A stretch of 45,932 bases of DNA from RUG14300 sp964619685 (lineage in GTDB: Bacteria; Bacillota; Clostridia; Christensenellales; CAG-1252). The notes under the pieces are model-generated. The model saw nothing but the letters and a program-made list of their open reading frames with translations. It ran no database searches and had not been told where the DNA came from. The stretch is from NCBI GenBank assembly GCA_964619685.1, contig CAZUET010000003.1, positions 1-45,932 on the forward strand, in the 5' to 3' direction. Of the stretch, positions 35,291 through 45,300 are shown one piece after another; the first letter of the stretch is position 1, and every line of letters begins with the position of its first letter. The position numbers and the translations under genes are program-made.

Positions 35291-37967
35291 TATTTATTTA
35301 CTAATAATTGCGATACCGCTTGCGATATTATTATGTGTACCGTTCTTTATCGCAATAAAGAAAGAAAATGCAAATAAGCACAATATAGTATCGGGCATCA
35401 TACACCTTTTGCTTGCTATTATTATAGCATTTGCTGCAGCCGGCACGACAATCGAAACGGCTGTTACCGAAACGGATGTGTATGTTCTTGCCGACCTTTC
35501 TTATTCGTCAAATAAAAATCTTGATGTGATAGATGACTACATTGAAGAATTGAAGGCTAATTTGCCTAAGAATTCAAAATTGGGCGTAGTATGCTTTGCA
35601 GGCGAACAGCAACTTTTTGTTCCGTTAGGTAAAAATTTAAAGAGTGTAAAAGGTGCCGATAGCGATCTTTTGAACGAAAGTGAAACGGATATAGAGAGTG
35701 CATTGGATTATGCAAGCACGCTATTTCGTGATAATGTTATTAAGCGTGTAGTCGTTATTACCGACGGTAAGCAGACCCATGTCAATGACTCTAACGCACT
35801 TAAGAGAGCGGTCGATTCGCTAAGAGCCGAAGAAATATATGTAGATGCGGTATTTCTCGATAATAACATTTCCGACAATTCAAAAGAGGTTCAGCTCGTT
35901 TCTGCAGATGTTACGAATAATACCTATTCGGGTAAAAACGAGATTGCAACCATTACCGTTAGAAGCACATATATGACTAATGCGAGAATAACGCTTGCGA
36001 GAAACGGCATTACCCTATCATCACAGGCTGTTATCCTTGCTAAGGGTTATAATTCCGTAGATTTTTATTTGAGCACTGCCGAGCAAGGCTCGTTTGATTA
36101 TGAGGTTACGGTGGATGCAGACGGTGACGAGAATCAAAAGAATAATGCACTAAGCTTTTCGCAATCGGTATCAGATAAGATAAATGTTCTTCTTATAACA
36201 GAAGACGAGATCGATTCGGTAGAAATACCAAGGCTTTATAAGGATAAGGGTACCGTAGCCGTATATGATCCATCGGTAAAGTTGCCTTGTAGCATTGCAG
36301 AGCTCTGTAAGTACGATGAAATAATTTTGTCAAATGCGGACATAACTAAATCAAGCGACTACCGCATGTTTATGGAAAATCTCGATACAGCGGTATCTTT
36401 ATTCGGTAAGAGCTTCTTGGCGTATGGTAACAACCATATTCACGAAAAAGAAGAGTTGAAGCCCTTAGCCGATATGCTCCCCGTTCGCTACGGCAATGTA
36501 GATAGAGATGCTAAACTTTATACGCTTGTTATAGATGCATCGAGATCGATGGAAACGCTTTCTAAGTTTGCTATAGCTAAGAGTGCTGCAAAACAATTGG
36601 TAGACACCTTAAACGAGGGTGATAATGTATGTGTAGTAGCCTTTAACGGCAACTATCATACCGTTTATTCGCCTAATGTGATATCCGATACCCCTATTGC
36701 AGGTGCATCGTTGTCTACCAGAGAGCAGGTGCACAATGCGATAGATTCTATTGGCGCAGAGCATGGTACAGTTATAAGCTTTGGTCTCGAGGAAGCCTTG
36801 AAGCTTATCAAGGACCTTCCATTCGGTCAAAAACAAATAATGCTTATAAGCGACGGCTTGACTATCGAAAACGAAGGAAGCTCCGGTGGTGAGGATCAAA
36901 GGATTAATGCAGTATTGACGGAAATGGCAAAGAATCGTATAGCCGTATCCGTAATAGACGTAGGCAGAGGTGCAGACACATCTAAGGTCTCACAGGATGC
37001 CGAAATACGCTTAAAGAATATTGCATCGCTCACATCGGGTAAATACTTCTTCGCTTCAACTCATGATATGCTTAGAGATGTAATGTTCGGAGAGGGCTTA
37101 TTAGACGATATGAACGATATTATCATCGATGAAGAGGCATATGTTTATACGGTCAAGTCTACCGATGCATCCTTGCTTGGTGTGGAATTCGAAAGCTCCG
37201 ATTATATTAGCGGATTTATCTACAATAAGGCTAAGTCGGGTTCGATAACATCATTAGGTGTCAAGTATGACGGAGCTAAGGATAAATATGTACCATTATA
37301 TTCCTATTGGGGATATGGTAACGGTAGAGTATCTGTTTTTGCAAGCTCATATGACGATACTAAGGTTTGGAATTATACAAATATCGAAATGTTCTTTACC
37401 AATGTATTGACGACCAATATTCCCGGCGAAAAGGTTGACTATCCGTTTGTTGTGGAAATGCTCGAGGAAAACGGATATTTGAATGTAAGCGTAACACCTG
37501 CAAAGATAGATACGTCGGTTACAGTTAGGATAACCGTAACCTCACCGTCTATAGATGATGAGCGTTTGATAACTGAAGATGTAATGACCTTTGCATCGAG
37601 TGTATATACTTATAAAATCCCAACCTACGATGTTGGTAAGTATGATATAAAAATAGATTATGTAGGCGGTAATAATGACGCTTATACTGCTGAATTCGGT
37701 TATAACGTGTCCTATCTACCGGAGTATGACTCATTTGCTGTATATGACATATCTGTCGTATATAAGATGATAGGCTCCGAAGGTAAGGTAATGAAGGGTG
37801 ACGACAGTATCAAGATCGAAAACGAAGAAGGAACGGTCGGAACCTATGTAGTCAATTTGACAATGCCTTTGCTAATTGTGGCTGTTGTATTATATATAAT
37901 CGATATTATAATTCGTAAGCTCAAATGGGAAGACATTCTAAGCTTATTCGGCAAGAGAAAGAAATAG
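35268..37967 (+). CDS. Membrane protein with two VWA domains
   Basis: 899 residues, overlapping the previous gene by 23 bases. Two N-terminal membrane helices (about 8-30 and 41-62) precede a first VWA domain with DLSYS (76-80), a Thr in the ETDIESAL loop and ITDGK. A beta domain and a Rossmann/amidotransferase-like segment (INVLLITEDEID to DEIILSNADI) follow, then a second VWA domain with DASRS at residues 423-427 and LISDG. After more beta domains comes a C-terminal membrane helix (about 868-886) and a basic tail. Both VWA metal sites look complete. Proteins of this layout occur with MoxR/DUF58/BatA genes. Two complete VWA domains in one chain could bind a substrate at two sites or bridge partner proteins (inference). 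Confidence 0.9.
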   Translation: MSSISFDNIYLLIIAIPLAILLCVPFFIAIKKENANKHNIVSGIIHLLLAIIIAFAAAGTTIETAVTETDVYVLADLSYSSNKNLDVIDDYIEELKANLPKNSKLGVVCFAGEQQLFVPLGKNLKSVKGADSDLLNESETDIESALDYASTLFRDNVIKRVVVITDGKQTHVNDSNALKRAVDSLRAEEIYVDAVFLDNNISDNSKEVQLVSADVTNNTYSGKNEIATITVRSTYMTNARITLARNGITLSSQAVILAKGYNSVDFYLSTAEQGSFDYEVTVDADGDENQKNNALSFSQSVSDKINVLLITEDEIDSVEIPRLYKDKGTVAVYDPSVKLPCSIAELCKYDEIILSNADITKSSDYRMFMENLDTAVSLFGKSFLAYGNNHIHEKEELKPLADMLPVRYGNVDRDAKLYTLVIDASRSMETLSKFAIAKSAAKQLVDTLNEGDNVCVVAFNGNYHTVYSPNVISDTPIAGASLSTREQVHNAIDSIGAEHGTVISFGLEEALKLIKDLPFGQKQIMLISDGLTIENEGSSGGEDQRINAVLTEMAKNRIAVSVIDVGRGADTSKVSQDAEIRLKNIASLTSGKYFFASTHDMLRDVMFGEGLLDDMNDIIIDEEAYVYTVKSTDASLLGVEFESSDYISGFIYNKAKSGSITSLGVKYDGAKDKYVPLYSYWGYGNGRVSVFASSYDDTKVWNYTNIEMFFTNVLTTNIPGEKVDYPFVVEMLEENGYLNVSVTPAKIDTSVTVRITVTSPSIDDERLITEDVMTFASSVYTYKIPTYDVGKYDIKIDYVGGNNDAYTAEFGYNVSYLPEYDSFAVYDISVVYKMIGSEGKVMKGDDSIKIENEEGTVGTYVVNLTMPLLIVAVVLYIIDIIIRKLKWEDILSLFGKRKK

Positions 37968-37981
37968 GAGGCGAAGCGAAG

Positions 37982-39415
37982 ATGAAAAGAACGATATTGA
38001 CGATTATATTCGTTTTGCTTTGTGTATGTGTATTGGCTACCGTCAGTGCTTGCGGTACCTATATAGAAGCAAATAAGCCTATAAGCGGTAACACCGGTGG
38101 TAATACGGATGATCCGTCTAAGCCGTCGGGAGGGGATGAAACGGATGAGGATTCATTCTCTGTTACTCTTGATTACGAAGGCTCTATATCGCTTGTAGAT
38201 ATGAACATGATGCAGGCTAACTGGACAAATATGGAGAGTAGTAATGGAGCAACAACTACCGCATCGTTTAACAAGGATGGCGTCGCAACTATTAGTGGAT
38301 TGGATGGTGATTATAGAGTTACCCTTTCCAATGTTCCAGACGGATACACATATAATCCTAATATATATACCGCAGATAACGACGAAAAGAATATCAAAAT
38401 AAAATTATATGAGATAACTCCCGTAGGCGGTGGAAGAGCTGGTACAAACTGGTATAGCGATGTATGTGTAATATCCTCAATGGGTGCATATAGAGCGGTC
38501 CTTACTAAGGAAAACTACGAACACGGAATCCGTTTCCAATATGAACCGAAATATGCAGGCGATTATACTATCGAATCCATGATAGATATTACCGCAAATA
38601 AGATTAACCCATTTATAGATATGCATAGTGGTACTCGTTCATGGGTCAATGAGTTGAACTGGACAACTATGGACGGTGGCGGTGAAGAAAACACTTATAC
38701 TAAAAACTTTAAGTGGGAGGTTCAATTAGGCGCCAACGGTATCGGTAATGTGTTTAATTTTAGAATTTACGCAACATGTGTAAATGAAGATGCATTCCCT
38801 ATCAATGTTGACTTTATACTTGATAGAGATGGCGAATTTAGTGGCGGAAGAGATAAATACGATCGTACTAAGGTATATGCCGAGTTCGATTTCGAAGCAG
38901 CTTCATCCATAGCATTCTCGGGAATAAAAGGAAGCTATAAGTACTTCGGTATATCTGACGATAATGGATTGTTGGACGGTAATAGAGTTAAATATTTCGA
39001 GGATGACGGCTTCTATTATATAGTTGATAGCGAAGGAAAGAAGTCTAAGAGATTGTATGCACTGCTAGAAAAGGATCAAAGGTATTTCATAACTACCGAG
39101 AGTGGCGGAGGTATAAGTGAGATGCCTGTAAATTGGATAGAAGAGTACAGCGAGGAACTTGGTAAAAAGGTATATTTTGACTATACTGCATTCGTCGATT
39201 CGTACTGTGTGAAAGCAGAAAATGATGTATATCCTGTAACTAAGGAACTGCAGCTATTTTTACAACGCTTCTGTGTTGCAAACAGATACTTTAACGACGG
39301 TAACGGATTGGCAGAAAATACCTATGACGAGTCGACGGGTATATCTGCGCCGTTGTATAAGTCTACCGAAGCAAATCAGTGGCTATGCTTCTGCGTGTAT
39401 TTCGAATCGGCATAA
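37982..39415 (+). CDS. Putative lipoprotein with Gly/Asp-rich linker (477 residues)
   Basis: I use the ATG at 37982. AGGAGG (37966-37971) lies ten bases upstream, and the chain then opens with a lipoprotein signal ending in TVSAC (Cys 24). The in-frame ATG at 37925 would add 19 residues and overlap the VWA gene. After the lipid site a Gly/Asp/Pro/Ser-rich linker (about 32-58) leads to beta-rich domains. One of these (about 150-220, with FQYEPKYAGDYTIES) resembles pre-peptidase C-terminal (PPC)-like or Ig-like folds. No enzyme motif is visible. It is the sixth gene of the MoxR operon, 14 bases after the double-VWA gene, so it is a likely client or partner of that machine (inference). The sequence is otherwise unknown to me. 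Confidence 0.85.
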   Translation: MKRTILTIIFVLLCVCVLATVSACGTYIEANKPISGNTGGNTDDPSKPSGGDETDEDSFSVTLDYEGSISLVDMNMMQANWTNMESSNGATTTASFNKDGVATISGLDGDYRVTLSNVPDGYTYNPNIYTADNDEKNIKIKLYEITPVGGGRAGTNWYSDVCVISSMGAYRAVLTKENYEHGIRFQYEPKYAGDYTIESMIDITANKINPFIDMHSGTRSWVNELNWTTMDGGGEENTYTKNFKWEVQLGANGIGNVFNFRIYATCVNEDAFPINVDFILDRDGEFSGGRDKYDRTKVYAEFDFEAASSIAFSGIKGSYKYFGISDDNGLLDGNRVKYFEDDGFYYIVDSEGKKSKRLYALLEKDQRYFITTESGGGISEMPVNWIEEYSEELGKKVYFDYTAFVDSYCVKAENDVYPVTKELQLFLQRFCVANRYFNDGNGLAENTYDESTGISAPLYKSTEANQWLCFCVYFESA

Positions 39416-39428
39416 GGAGAAACGGACT

Positions 39429-41651
39429 GTGAAAAAGAATAATGTGAATAGAATAATAGCAATAGTGACCGTTTTGATCCTTGCAATTGCTTGTATGGTG
39501 ATAACCGGTGCATGCTCCCACCAGCATCAAGTTAATAAGTGGAAAACGATAAAGGAGCCGACTTGTTCGACCGAAGGACTTAAAAGAGGCGCATGCGTAG
39601 AGTGTGGTGATGTTATCGAAGAACCAATTCCTGCTGTTCCCGAAAACCATGTATACGGTGCTTGGGTTATAGAGGTCGAGCCTACCTATTCTCGCGACGG
39701 AGCCGGTAAAGCGGTAAAATATTGTAAGGATGATTCCGAGCATAAGATAGAGGTAGTTTTGCCAAGACTTACCTCTAATGGTGCAGGATACAGCTATTAT
39801 GAGGTTACCAAGGAAGCAACTGTTCTTGCTGAAGGACAGATAACTGCTGTGTTTAGTAATCCTGACGGAGATGTTGCATTTACTATTGCTACTGCTAAAA
39901 AGGAATTTGATCCCGAGAATTGTACGGTAGAAGATGCCGTATTGATCGGTTCAAGTAATAAAGACCTTATCCGTAGGGGTACAGGCTTAAAGGATATGGG
40001 TTGGGATACCACCGGACAGGGCAGTGTTGCATCTAAATTTAGTTACGAATACGGTGAGAATTATGTTCATACCTATGATTCTGATGACGATAGAGATCTC
40101 TGGTTCTCATTGACATCTACTGGCGATGTCTTTGGTGTAATTCGTCAAATAGGTGTGGACGGCTTTACCGTTCTCGAAAGATATGCCAAGGCAACAAAGG
40201 CAAATTTAGAGGGCTTTGACTATACAATCAGCCGTATAGGTCGCACTTTCTACGGTGCCGAGGGTTTAGTAAAATATGCATACGAATGGGGTAAGAGAAA
40301 TGACAACCTCGACTTTGAAGAGGGAATAACAAAGAATGCGGATGGAGAAAAGATTTATTTCTTCACATTCGGTTATTATAATGTACCGAGATATTTTTGT
40401 AAGATAGTATGTCAATTTACCTTAACCGATGACTATGCAATCAAATATGCAAAATTGTCTTCTAATGCGTATGTCAGAATTGTTGGCGAAGAGGGCGAAC
40501 TTGATCAGTTTGACGTTAATATTAACTCTAATAATCAAACCATTGTAACCCTTAAGCCTGATGCAGGTCCGCCGTGGTATAAGGAATTTGTTGAGTATAA
40601 TCAAGTAACGAAGAAAGAGGAACCCGAAGAACCGGTACATGAGTATACCGAAGAAGCGTTCATGATTTCGAGTTATGATATACAATATAATGGAAAATAT
40701 GTTACAGATGAAACAAAACTCTCATTCACTTGTGCAGATACCGGTAATCCGTTAAAGCTCAATATCAAGAATATCCTTCCGAAGACTGCGGATTTTAACT
40801 ATGATCCTTTAACAATATACCGTGTAAATGATAAGGGCGTTAGATTTAGGTTGTCATTTGATAATACCTCTCTTGTTTGGTATACACTTTCAGACAATAA
40901 TATTCTTAGAATATACAGTAAGATAGCAGGTGATATTACTTTAGTTTTGGTTACCAACAGTGGCTACGAAAGAACTATTGTAGTAACAGCCGAGCCTGCT
41001 TCTCCTGTTAATTTGTACCCATCTATATATGAGTATAACGATTCGGGCTATGTCTGGAAGAATACTGCCGATAAGAATTTAGATGCTAAGGTGTATGTAG
41101 GTCAATCGCTTACACTTACAGCGAATGTAGCTAACGATGAAAAAGCATATACGGATGCAACATTTACTCCAAGTATTGAGGGTAATCCGGTGGGTGCAAC
41201 AGTAAATGCGATTGAGGATAGCAATAATGTTAGATTTTTAGCAACCGTTGCAGGCACATATGTAGTCAAATTGACTTCTACTAAGAATAGCTATGTATAT
41301 GCAACCGTAACGGTAACTGTTGAAGATGCACCGTTAATGAGCGACCTATTGTCCGGTGATTATAGTGGTAAGCTTAAGAAAACCGATGTAACGGTTTCGT
41401 TCTCTGCACAGGATTCCGATGGAAAAGTGTTAGCGACAATATCCACCAATAAGGGTATAGAGATTGTATCTGTATACTATGATTCCGAGTATGGCGTGCT
41501 TGTATGTGAGCATTCTGACGGAATCGAGCTTGGAATAACACTTGAATTGAACGAAGCATATAAGCTTGTGATAGCTAATCCTACAGGATTTGGTAGCGGT
41601 AGGGAAAGATGTGTTATCTACCGCATCACCGCCGAGGATGAAACGGAATAG
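39429..41651 (+). CDS. Putative lipoprotein with CxxC module and Ig-like domain (740 residues)
   Basis: The start is the GTG at 39429. AAGGAG (39414-39419) lies nine bases upstream and the signal sequence begins there; an upstream in-frame ATG at 39273 would overlap the previous gene by 143 bases in another frame. The signal ends in ITGAC (Cys 29 probably lipidated). A cysteine/histidine module follows (about 30-95), with PTCSTEGLKRGACVECG and a second degenerate copy. It is the same kind as in the surface gene at 1-653. A long beta region and an Ig-like domain (about 527-635, with VGQSLTLTANV and AGTYVVKLTS) complete it. It is the last gene of the MoxR operon and is followed by a strong terminator. 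The cysteine module could bind metal, which would fit a MoxR metal-loading role, but this is inference. Confidence 0.85.
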   Translation: MKKNNVNRIIAIVTVLILAIACMVITGACSHQHQVNKWKTIKEPTCSTEGLKRGACVECGDVIEEPIPAVPENHVYGAWVIEVEPTYSRDGAGKAVKYCKDDSEHKIEVVLPRLTSNGAGYSYYEVTKEATVLAEGQITAVFSNPDGDVAFTIATAKKEFDPENCTVEDAVLIGSSNKDLIRRGTGLKDMGWDTTGQGSVASKFSYEYGENYVHTYDSDDDRDLWFSLTSTGDVFGVIRQIGVDGFTVLERYAKATKANLEGFDYTISRIGRTFYGAEGLVKYAYEWGKRNDNLDFEEGITKNADGEKIYFFTFGYYNVPRYFCKIVCQFTLTDDYAIKYAKLSSNAYVRIVGEEGELDQFDVNINSNNQTIVTLKPDAGPPWYKEFVEYNQVTKKEEPEEPVHEYTEEAFMISSYDIQYNGKYVTDETKLSFTCADTGNPLKLNIKNILPKTADFNYDPLTIYRVNDKGVRFRLSFDNTSLVWYTLSDNNILRIYSKIAGDITLVLVTNSGYERTIVVTAEPASPVNLYPSIYEYNDSGYVWKNTADKNLDAKVYVGQSLTLTANVANDEKAYTDATFTPSIEGNPVGATVNAIEDSNNVRFLATVAGTYVVKLTSTKNSYVYATVTVTVEDAPLMSDLLSGDYSGKLKKTDVTVSFSAQDSDGKVLATISTNKGIEIVSVYYDSEYGVLVCEHSDGIELGITLELNEAYKLVIANPTGFGSGRERCVIYRITAEDETE

Positions 41652-41717
41652 TGAAATTAGCATTCAAAAGCACTTAGCATTTGCACTAAAAAATTAAAGC
41701 ATAATACACTTGTTTAA

Positions 41718-41748
41718 GGGACGACTATTAGTCGTCCCTCTTTTTTTT
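41718..41748 (+). terminator. Strong terminator of the MoxR-VWA operon
   Basis: GGGACGAC (41718-41725) pairs with GTCGTCCC (41731-41738) across TATTA, followed by C and eight T residues. It lies 67 bases after the last stop codon of the operon. Confidence 0.93.
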
Positions 41749-41770
41749 AAGCTAATGCATTGCCCTACGG

Positions 41771-41930
41771 GTTCGACTATAAACTTCGTTTTCCGCTCAG
41801 AGTGATATTAGATTCGGCAGTGCTTTTTATCATCTATTGTCATAATTTCCCGTCCTGTCATACCGAGCGAAGCGTAAGCGAAGTCGAACTGCGTAAGCAG
41901 TGCGAGGTGTAACCGAGCAGTATCTTGGAT
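41771..41930. repeat. Inverted intergenic repeat of a dispersed type
   Basis: The right arm (from 41856) contains TGTCATACCGAGCGAAGCG and goes on to AGTCGAAC and a CGAGCAGTATCTTGG end. The left arm (41771-41807), read on the minus strand, gives TATCACTCTGAGCGGAAAACG and AGTCGAAC. The two are therefore diverged inverted copies of one motif. Short intergenic repeats with a core close to TGTCAT-x-CTGAGCG are scattered through many bacterial genomes; this is recalled and not checked. It is non-coding and may form a large hairpin in RNA or be a miniature mobile element. Confidence 0.6.
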
Positions 41931-42154
41931 GGTAACGCTCAACATTGTCAAACTAATGTCCGCCTTCAAAAAACAGCAAGCGTATATGGAAAGCTATTGC
42001 TATAACGAACATAAATGAAGACGGTGCGTGTATCACCCAAAATGAATAATAATTGCATATTATAAATATTCGATATTGTACCGAAATATTAGACAAAATA
42101 ACGACTATATATGAATAAAAATACAATTACTCTATAAATATTGAATAAATATGC

Positions 42155-42192
42155 AAAAATGCCAATTTAAACTAAAAAATCGGCATTTTTTT
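42155..42192 (+). terminator. Second terminator-like hairpin
   Basis: AAAAATGCC (42155-42163) pairs with GGCATTTTT (42182-42190), with an 18-base AT-rich loop and further T residues. It lies after the repeat and before the next promoter and may insulate the downstream gene. The surrounding sequence (41931-42154) holds no gene that I can see. Confidence 0.55.
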
Positions 42193-42223
42193 TGCAAAAA
42201 TAATTATTTTTTTTTGTAATCGG

Positions 42224-42254
42224 TTGACTTAGGGTGGTTGTGGCGTAATATAAT
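42224..42254 (+). promoter_or_regulatory. Candidate promoter of the Asp/Cys-repeat lipoprotein gene
   Basis: TTGACT (42224-42229) and a perfect TATAAT (42249-42254) lie 19 bases apart, about 80 bases before the ATG at 42335. The spacing is slightly long. AGGAG (42321-42325) is the ribosome site. Confidence 0.55.
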
Positions 42255-42334
42255 GAATTTATAATAGTTCTAAATTTGTGAATAAAAATTCGCATAGAGC
42301 TATTTTTAAAATAATTATTTAGGAGAATGTTATT

Positions 42335-45300
42335 ATGAAAAAATTTAGTATTGTAATCGCTATAGTTTTATGCATAGTACTCTCGGCTTGTTTATTTGTG
42401 GCTTGTCAATCCCATGAACATAACTTTGATGAATGGGGATATGACGAATCTAACCACTGGACGGTATGTTCCGAGGACGGTGTAAAAAACGAATCGAGTG
42501 TTGTACCTCATTTTGACAATGATAAGGATCATAAATGTGATCATTGTCATGTAGTTATGGGTGAATGTGGAGATGATGATAACGATCATAAATGTGATCA
42601 TTGTCATGCAGTTATGAGTGGATGTGTAGATGATGATAACGATCATTCCTGTGATATTTGTGGTGCTCAATTATCTCTATGCTATGATAGTGATAATGAC
42701 CATAAGTGTGATAAATGTAGTAAAGTTATAAGTAAATGCTTAGATGATAACAAAGATCACAAATGCGATATCTGTGGTAAGGAATCTGAATGTGTAGATA
42801 GCAATAAAGACCATAAGTGTGATGTTTGTAATGAAGTTTTGAGCGAGTGCTCCGATTCTAATAAAGACCATAAGTGTGATGTTTGCTCTGCAGATATGGG
42901 CGAGCACAAGGCTGACGAAGGTTCTCATAACTGTGACTATTGTGGCGAGGCTGTGAGCGAGTGCTCCGATTCTGATAATGATTATCTCTGTGATATCTGC
43001 GGTAAGGAAATAGTACCCGATGATCATGAGCATCAATTTGTATTTGACCCTAAACTTGAAAATGACTTAGCTCCAACATCAAAAGAAGATGGACATTGCC
43101 GTTTGTCCTGTTCCGTAGAAGGTTGTGGTCTTGAAAGAGTTGTCGTTCTTAAGTTCTTGAATATCGATGTTCCTGTAAGTGTTACCGCTGCTCCAAATGA
43201 GTATGTATATTTCTTCATGGAAAAAAGTTATGCGGAAGATATAGAGGTACCCGAAAGGGCTGCGTTTGTAATTGGTGAAGGAACAACGTTAGAGTACCTT
43301 ACATATCGTACCATTGATCCGGATTCATGGACATTTGTTGTTGAATGCTTAAATGAAGAATTGACTAATGGAACATATACCTTTGCTGATGATCCCAGTG
43401 CAATTTTGCTTAGAGCATGTGCATCTGACGGTAATATATCTTTCGAAATGAAGTCGCCGCAAGGCTCAAGCAGTTCTAATCCTATCGTTATGGAAAAGGG
43501 AAGACTTTACGAAGGAGACGTAAAGGGCGAACTGTATTATAAGTATACGGCATCTCAAGACGAAGAACTTGAGCTTTATAATGGTAATGCTACATATCTT
43601 GAAGGTGCGTCAAGTTATATTTATACATATAACATTATAAACTTAAAAGCAAATGAATCGATAAGCTTTTCTATATCGTGGTCAAGTTATAGCATAAAAA
43701 TTTCTGATAAAGATCCTAATAAATCATATCAGGGATATACGCCGTATGATCCGATTATAATGAATAGCGATACATTGGTCGTTGATAACGAGATTTCAGG
43801 ATCCTATTTCTATAAATATGTAGTACCTAAGGATGGAAGAATGTCTATTATGTTTAACGATAAGGCTGTTGAAGCAATATATGATAGCTACGGATCATTA
43901 CCTATACAAGTAATAGATTCAAACGGACAATTCTACTTCCAGCTTCCTTATTTATCAAAAGATGACGTTATCATAATCAATGTCGGTGGCTCATATGAAA
44001 ACGGCTTCAAGCTAAGTGTAGACTTTACACCGCTTACAGCAGTAGATAATAAGTTTATTGTAACCGATAGTAATGGCGATCCAATGGCTAATATTACTGT
44101 ATCATTGCTTGATGCGGACGAAATAAAATACAGTGGTAAGACCGCAGCCGACGGAAGTGTTGTTTTTAATTACATTCCTGCTTCATATGATGTTCAATTG
44201 TCCGGATTCGATGCTGATATATATAGCTATAAGCCAATTTCTGTAAGTTGGGATGCAGAAGATCCTAAAACAGATTTAGGTCAAGAGTATACTATTAAGT
44301 TAATTTCGCCTGTTAGCAGAAATGTATTTGTTAAATTCGGCGATGTAGTTCTTCCCGGTGTAGATGTAGTTCTTTATACAGGCAGATTAAGAGATGGTTC
44401 ATTATCAGGAGAGATAGCAAGAGCAACAACTGATGAAAATGGTAAAGCTGTACTTTCATATATGATGCCCGAACAAGGTTCATCCCTCTATATTGGACTT
44501 GAAAACTTAAATCCTAAGTATACATTTGGTAGCTTGAAGGTGACTAAAGATAACCTAAGCGATGCTACAGTATCTGTATCCGAAGCACCTAAATATACCG
44601 TTTCTGTTGTAATACCGGACGGAATGGATATTGATTTTGCCGATCTATCGATATCGTGTTCATATACCGTTTATAGTTGGTATGGTGATCCCGAAACTGA
44701 GGTTATTGCAGAAGGAAAATTAAGTGCAGATGGTAAATTTGAGTTCTATTACTCACTAAATGATATGTCTGATATTGACATAGTAGTTAGTGGCCTACCA
44801 TTTGATGTTGACGGTGTTGGTGTTATTGTATATGGTCAATATTCCGGAGAGGTAACATTGAAGAAAGCAACCTTAACAGCACTTAATGTTGGCGAAAACG
44901 AGATAAAACTTGATCTTGACGAGGAAACATACCAATGGCCTTCGATTAAGTATGTATTCACAGCGGAGAAGGATGGTAAATACACCATAGCACTTGATGA
45001 TAAAATTGGTTTTGCATTTGTAAAGGATTCAAAAGGAAACTTTGTTTTATCTCAAAATCTTGATATGTTATCTTATACATTCAATGCATCTCAAGGAGAT
45101 AAGGTATTCTTTGTTGCATCATCTAATAATGATGAAGCATACTCTCATAGCTTTACATTGACGATTACGGAGTATGTAGCGCCTGTTCTTCCTACCTTGA
45201 ATAGTGGTGAAAATGAGATTACGGTAACTCCGTTCGAAGATCCGATATCCTATATTTTCACATCTGAAGAGGGTGGTATTTACACTATCACTTTGGTTGA

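Noticed and set aside
39273..39428. ATG start 52 codons upstream for the last lipoprotein of the MoxR operon
   Set aside because: It overlaps the previous gene in another frame and would bury the lipoprotein signal; AAGGAG is placed for the GTG at 39429.
42515..43022. CRISPR-like regular repeats
   Set aside because: The units are in-frame coding repeats of a protein, diverged in sequence, without constant repeats and unique spacers. No CRISPR array or cas gene was seen in the window.
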